Positions 7,204 through 8,485 of a stretch of 8,485 nucleotides of DNA are shown here, piece after piece; position 1 is the stretch's first letter, and every line of letters starts with the position of its first letter. This stretch comes from Desulfobacterales bacterium (GTDB taxonomy: Bacteria > Desulfobacterota > Syntrophobacteria > B119-G9). The stretch lies in contig JALXAI010000057.1 in assembly GCA_026992215.1 (NCBI GenBank), positions 1 to 8,485 of the forward strand, read 5' to 3'. The position numbers were made by a program, and so were the translations under genes. Below the pieces are notes generated by a model. The model was not told the DNA's origin. It did not search any database and saw only the letters and a program-made list of their open reading frames with translations.

Positions 7204-7652
7204 ACTTCGAGTGTGAACTGCCGGATTCGAATCCACTGGACGACGAAATAAGAGAGTTGCTTCAGAAGTCAAAGAAAATAGCAATTGTCGGGATTTCAAG
7301 AAAGGAAGACAGAGATAGCTTCAAGGTGGCAAAGTACCTGAAAGAACATGGCTACCAGATTATCCCGGTGAATCCCGTCTACGAAGAGGTTCTGGGAGAA
7401 AAGTGCTACAAGAGCCTGAGCGACATCCCGTTTGAAGTGGACATTGTAGATATCTTCAGAAGGCCGGACGCGATACCTCCCATCGTGGACGAAGCAATAA
7501 AGATTGGTGCCAAGGCCGTGTGGATGCAACTGGGGCTGGCTCATAACGAATCCGCAAAGAAGGCAAGAGAAGCCGGACTGCAGGTTGTTCAGAGCAAGTG
7601 TATAAAGATTGAACACGCAAAGCTGCTCAGGGAAGGTGAAAAAAGCGATTAA
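7200..7652 (+). CDS. CoA-binding domain protein (YccU/COG1832-like)
   Basis: This single-domain Rossmann-fold protein belongs to the CoA-binding family also found at the N-terminus of succinyl-CoA synthetase alpha. The free-standing members, such as E. coli YccU, have no firm function. The 150-residue length fits the family. Visible motifs are IAIVGIS (27-33, nucleotide-binding loop), DSFKVAKYLKEHGYQIIPVNP (39-59, read in parts), DIVDIFRRPD (81-90), AVWMQLG (106-112) and a Cys at 134 in the family's conserved late segment. There is no ligase or ATP-grasp domain, so it is not itself an acyl-CoA synthetase. The ATG overlaps the DUF4911 stop as ATGA and has a perfect ribosome binding site. It is the last clear gene of the ftsZ-linked run. 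Membership of the fold is firm; the ligand and role here are unknown. Confidence 0.9.
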   Translation: MNFECELPDSNPLDDEIRELLQKSKKIAIVGISRKEDRDSFKVAKYLKEHGYQIIPVNPVYEEVLGEKCYKSLSDIPFEVDIVDIFRRPDAIPPIVDEAIKIGAKAVWMQLGLAHNESAKKAREAGLQVVQSKCIKIEHAKLLREGEKSD

Positions 7653-7685
7653 TACTACCTCCCCGGATGTACAGGTCTCAGGATA

Positions 7686-7710
7686 TGTGAATGCCACGCT
7701 GACGTTCACG
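7686..7710 (+). repeat. stem-loop in the gap region
   Basis: GTGAATG (7687-7693) pairs with CGTTCAC (7703-7709) using one G-U pair, and a further U-G pair is possible at 7686/7710. The loop is 9 bases. It is the first of several helices after the CoA-binding gene. No conserved protein frame explains it. Confidence 0.45.
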
Positions 7711-7716
7711 ATGCAG

Positions 7717-7747
7717 AAGTGCACGGGATGTAACAAGGGCTGTGCTT
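7717..7747 (+). repeat. weak stem-loop in the gap region
   Basis: AAGTGCA (7717-7723) can pair with TGTGCTT (7741-7747) with two G-U pairs and a 17-base loop. Alone it is weak; its interest is that it sits between two better helices. Confidence 0.3.
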
Positions 7748-7764
7748 CACGCGGGAATCTTAAA

Positions 7765-7816
7765 CCGGGAAGCATGAGATATGCTCCGGAAAATCGGCGC
7801 TTTCCCCATCTCATGC
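7765..7816 (+). promoter_or_regulatory. two mutually exclusive stem-loops (possible RNA switch)
   Basis: Structure A joins CCGG (7765-7768) plus AGCAT (7771-7775) with ATGCT (7781-7785) plus CCGG (7786-7789): 9 pairs, a 2-base bulge and the loop GAGAT. Structure B joins GCATGAGAT (7772-7780) perfectly with ATCTCATGC (7808-7816), with an inner GGAAA/TTTCC pairing (7788-7792/7801-7805). A and B share bases 7772-7780 and 7788-7789 and cannot coexist. This resembles riboswitch or attenuator design, but I recognise no known riboswitch class and no T-run lies directly after structure B. Confidence 0.35.
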
Positions 7817-8042
7817 AGGTACATGGAAGTATTTTTCTCAACGTGAAGGTTTGTGGAATACCTGCCATCATGGTGAATAGCCGTTGAATGGGATGGGAAA
7901 ATTTTAGAAGTGATAAGTGCCGCCTGTTGCCGGGCAGGCTCGGGGAAAATTGGTATCGTAAGCGCGTTGAAAGAAAACCACCATGCGGAGCGACTACTTT
8001 TGACCCCGGGCACGGCTGCGCCGCGTCCGTGTGGTTGCTTCA

Positions 8043-8065
8043 CTGGTTTTCGTATTCGAAAACAG
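8043..8065 (+). repeat. stem-loop upstream of the acyltransferase-like gene
   Basis: GTTTTCG (8046-8052) and CGAAAAC (8057-8063) form a perfect 7-base stem around TATT, with two more pairs from CT/AG if one G is bulged. The sequence that follows is GC-rich rather than T-rich, so it is not a standard intrinsic terminator. It lies about 100 bases before the next gene start. Confidence 0.5.
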
Positions 8066-8152
8066 CCGGGATCATTTCGCCTGTATTTCCGTTGTAGCCA
8101 CGAATAAAGAAGGCAAACACAAAAACTTAATAGACGTTGAACTTCAAGAATC

Positions 8153-8160
8153 GAGGAGGG
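8153..8160 (+). promoter_or_regulatory. ribosome binding site of the acyltransferase-like gene
   Basis: GAGGAGGG lies 4 bases before the ATG at 8165. A second ATG at 8161 is in another frame, too close to the site, and leads to a short unrelated reading, so 8165 is preferred. Confidence 0.85.
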
Positions 8161-8164
8161 ATGT

Positions 8165-8485
8165 ATGTTATCTCCCGAGAGTTTTTTTTCGCTGGAAGAG
8201 TGGGAACATCGGAGCATTTTCAACGATTGCGAGAAGGTCTGGGAAGTGCTTCCGAGGATCAAGAGCTATATCAGAAAAAGGATCGTTCCCAACGTGTCTG
8301 AAATTCGGGGCGAGTTCGGCCCCACGGTTTCCCGGACATGTGTCATATGGAAAGGCAGGGTTTTATTTGACGGTTTCAACGTGGAACCCGGAGACGTGAC
8401 CAAGAAAAAGTTTCTCGTATCGAATGGCCGGGGGCCGATGGAAGGAGCGATAGTGATCTTTGCCGGAGCATCCTTGATGGACGAC
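8165..8485 (+). CDS. acyltransferase-like/GlmU-like left-handed beta-helix protein, N-terminal part (partial, 3' end outside window)
   Basis: The first 107 residues of a protein that continues past the window. The opening MLSPESFFSLEEWEHRSIF, then CEKVWEVLPRIKSYI, resembles the N-terminus of short deltaproteobacterial proteins annotated as UDP-N-acetylglucosamine pyrophosphorylase-like or sugar-nucleotide acyltransferase-like. These continue into left-handed beta-helix hexapeptide repeats. The visible end, EGAIVIFAGASLMDD (about 93-107), fits the beginning of such a helix, but no full set of repeats is in view. The frame is open to the window edge, and a strong ribosome binding site sets the start. 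If the family call is right, the protein would act on nucleotide sugars in the cytoplasm, but enzyme activity for this short form is not established. The 512-base gap before it suggests separate transcription from the ftsZ run. Confidence 0.65.
   Translation, partial: MLSPESFFSLEEWEHRSIFNDCEKVWEVLPRIKSYIRKRIVPNVSEIRGEFGPTVSRTCVIWKGRVLFDGFNVEPGDVTKKKFLVSNGRGPMEGAIVIFAGASLMDD

Larger units (their letters stand above)
7653..8164. other. 512-base stretch without a convincing gene
   Basis: Nothing here matches a protein family I recognise. On the + strand an open frame from 7609 to 7887 (92 codons, starting inside the CoA-binding gene) has Cys38-x2-Cys41-x3-Cys45 but no good start signal. A second frame is open from 7877 to 8107 without an ATG in a good setting near its beginning, and it could be the remains of a gene. 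Several reverse-strand frames are open too, but they run into the flanking genes and look like shadows. The stretch also holds a series of stem-loops (separate entries). I saw no T-rich intrinsic terminator, no clear sigma-70 promoter, and no tRNA, SRP RNA, tmRNA or RNase P signature. Possibilities are a structured leader for the gene at 8165, an unannotated small RNA, or decayed coding sequence. Confidence 0.6.

Noticed and set aside
7928..7950. GCCTG...CAGGCTCGG resembling a piece of an S-adenosylhomocysteine or cobalamin riboswitch
   Set aside because: The other conserved blocks of those riboswitches are absent or in the wrong order, so a short GC-rich match is not enough.
8043..8065. Stem-loop considered as an intrinsic terminator or tRNA T-arm
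   Set aside because: No T-run follows it, and the loop and flanks do not fit a tRNA.
7747..8262. A 171-codon reverse-strand frame across the gap region
   Set aside because: It runs into the start of the acyltransferase-like gene on the other strand, has no recognised motif and no clear start signal; probably a chance open frame.
8031..8399. A 122-codon + strand frame overlapping the acyltransferase-like start
   Set aside because: The frame from 8165 has a strong ribosome binding site and recognisable N-terminus; this one has neither.

Overview
This window reads as the 3' end of a bacterial dcw (division and cell wall) cluster, followed by a short run of genes of poorly known function. Gene order is murC (3' part), murB, ftsQ, ftsA, ftsZ, a B12-binding-type radical SAM protein, a DUF4911-type protein, a CoA-binding-domain protein, a roughly 510-base stretch with no convincing gene, and the 5' part of a gene resembling the N-terminal region of a left-handed beta-helix acyltransferase. 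Every gene is on the + strand. The murC-murB-ftsQAZ order, FtsQ with a POTRA domain, and the placement of the radical SAM, DUF4911 and acyltransferase-like genes after ftsZ fit a Gram-negative anaerobe of the Deltaproteobacteria/Desulfobacterota kind. That placement is an inference from protein resemblance, not a computed phylogeny.

Bases 1-2612 hold peptidoglycan precursor synthesis and the first division gene: MurC ligase, MurB reductase and FtsQ, packed with an 8-base overlap and a 5-base gap. No ddl gene sits between murB and ftsQ. Bases 2625-5141 hold ftsA and ftsZ, each with a strong ribosome binding site. They are separated by a 60-base spacer with a small dyad. FtsA keeps its C-terminal amphipathic membrane helix and FtsZ its C-terminal tail peptide, so the recruitment pair looks intact.

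Bases 5142-7652 carry the radical SAM gene, the DUF4911 gene and the CoA-binding gene. The last two each start on an ATGA overlap with the gene before, so these three are probably translated as a coupled unit. A perfect 18-base palindrome covers the place where the radical SAM gene's ribosome binding site should be, which makes it a candidate control point between ftsZ and the accessory module.

Bases 7653-8164 are the least explained part. They contain several stem-loops, including two that cannot form at the same time, an unrecognised 92-codon frame with a small cysteine cluster, and another short open frame that could be gene remains. A strong ribosome binding site then starts the acyltransferase-like gene, which runs off the end of the window.
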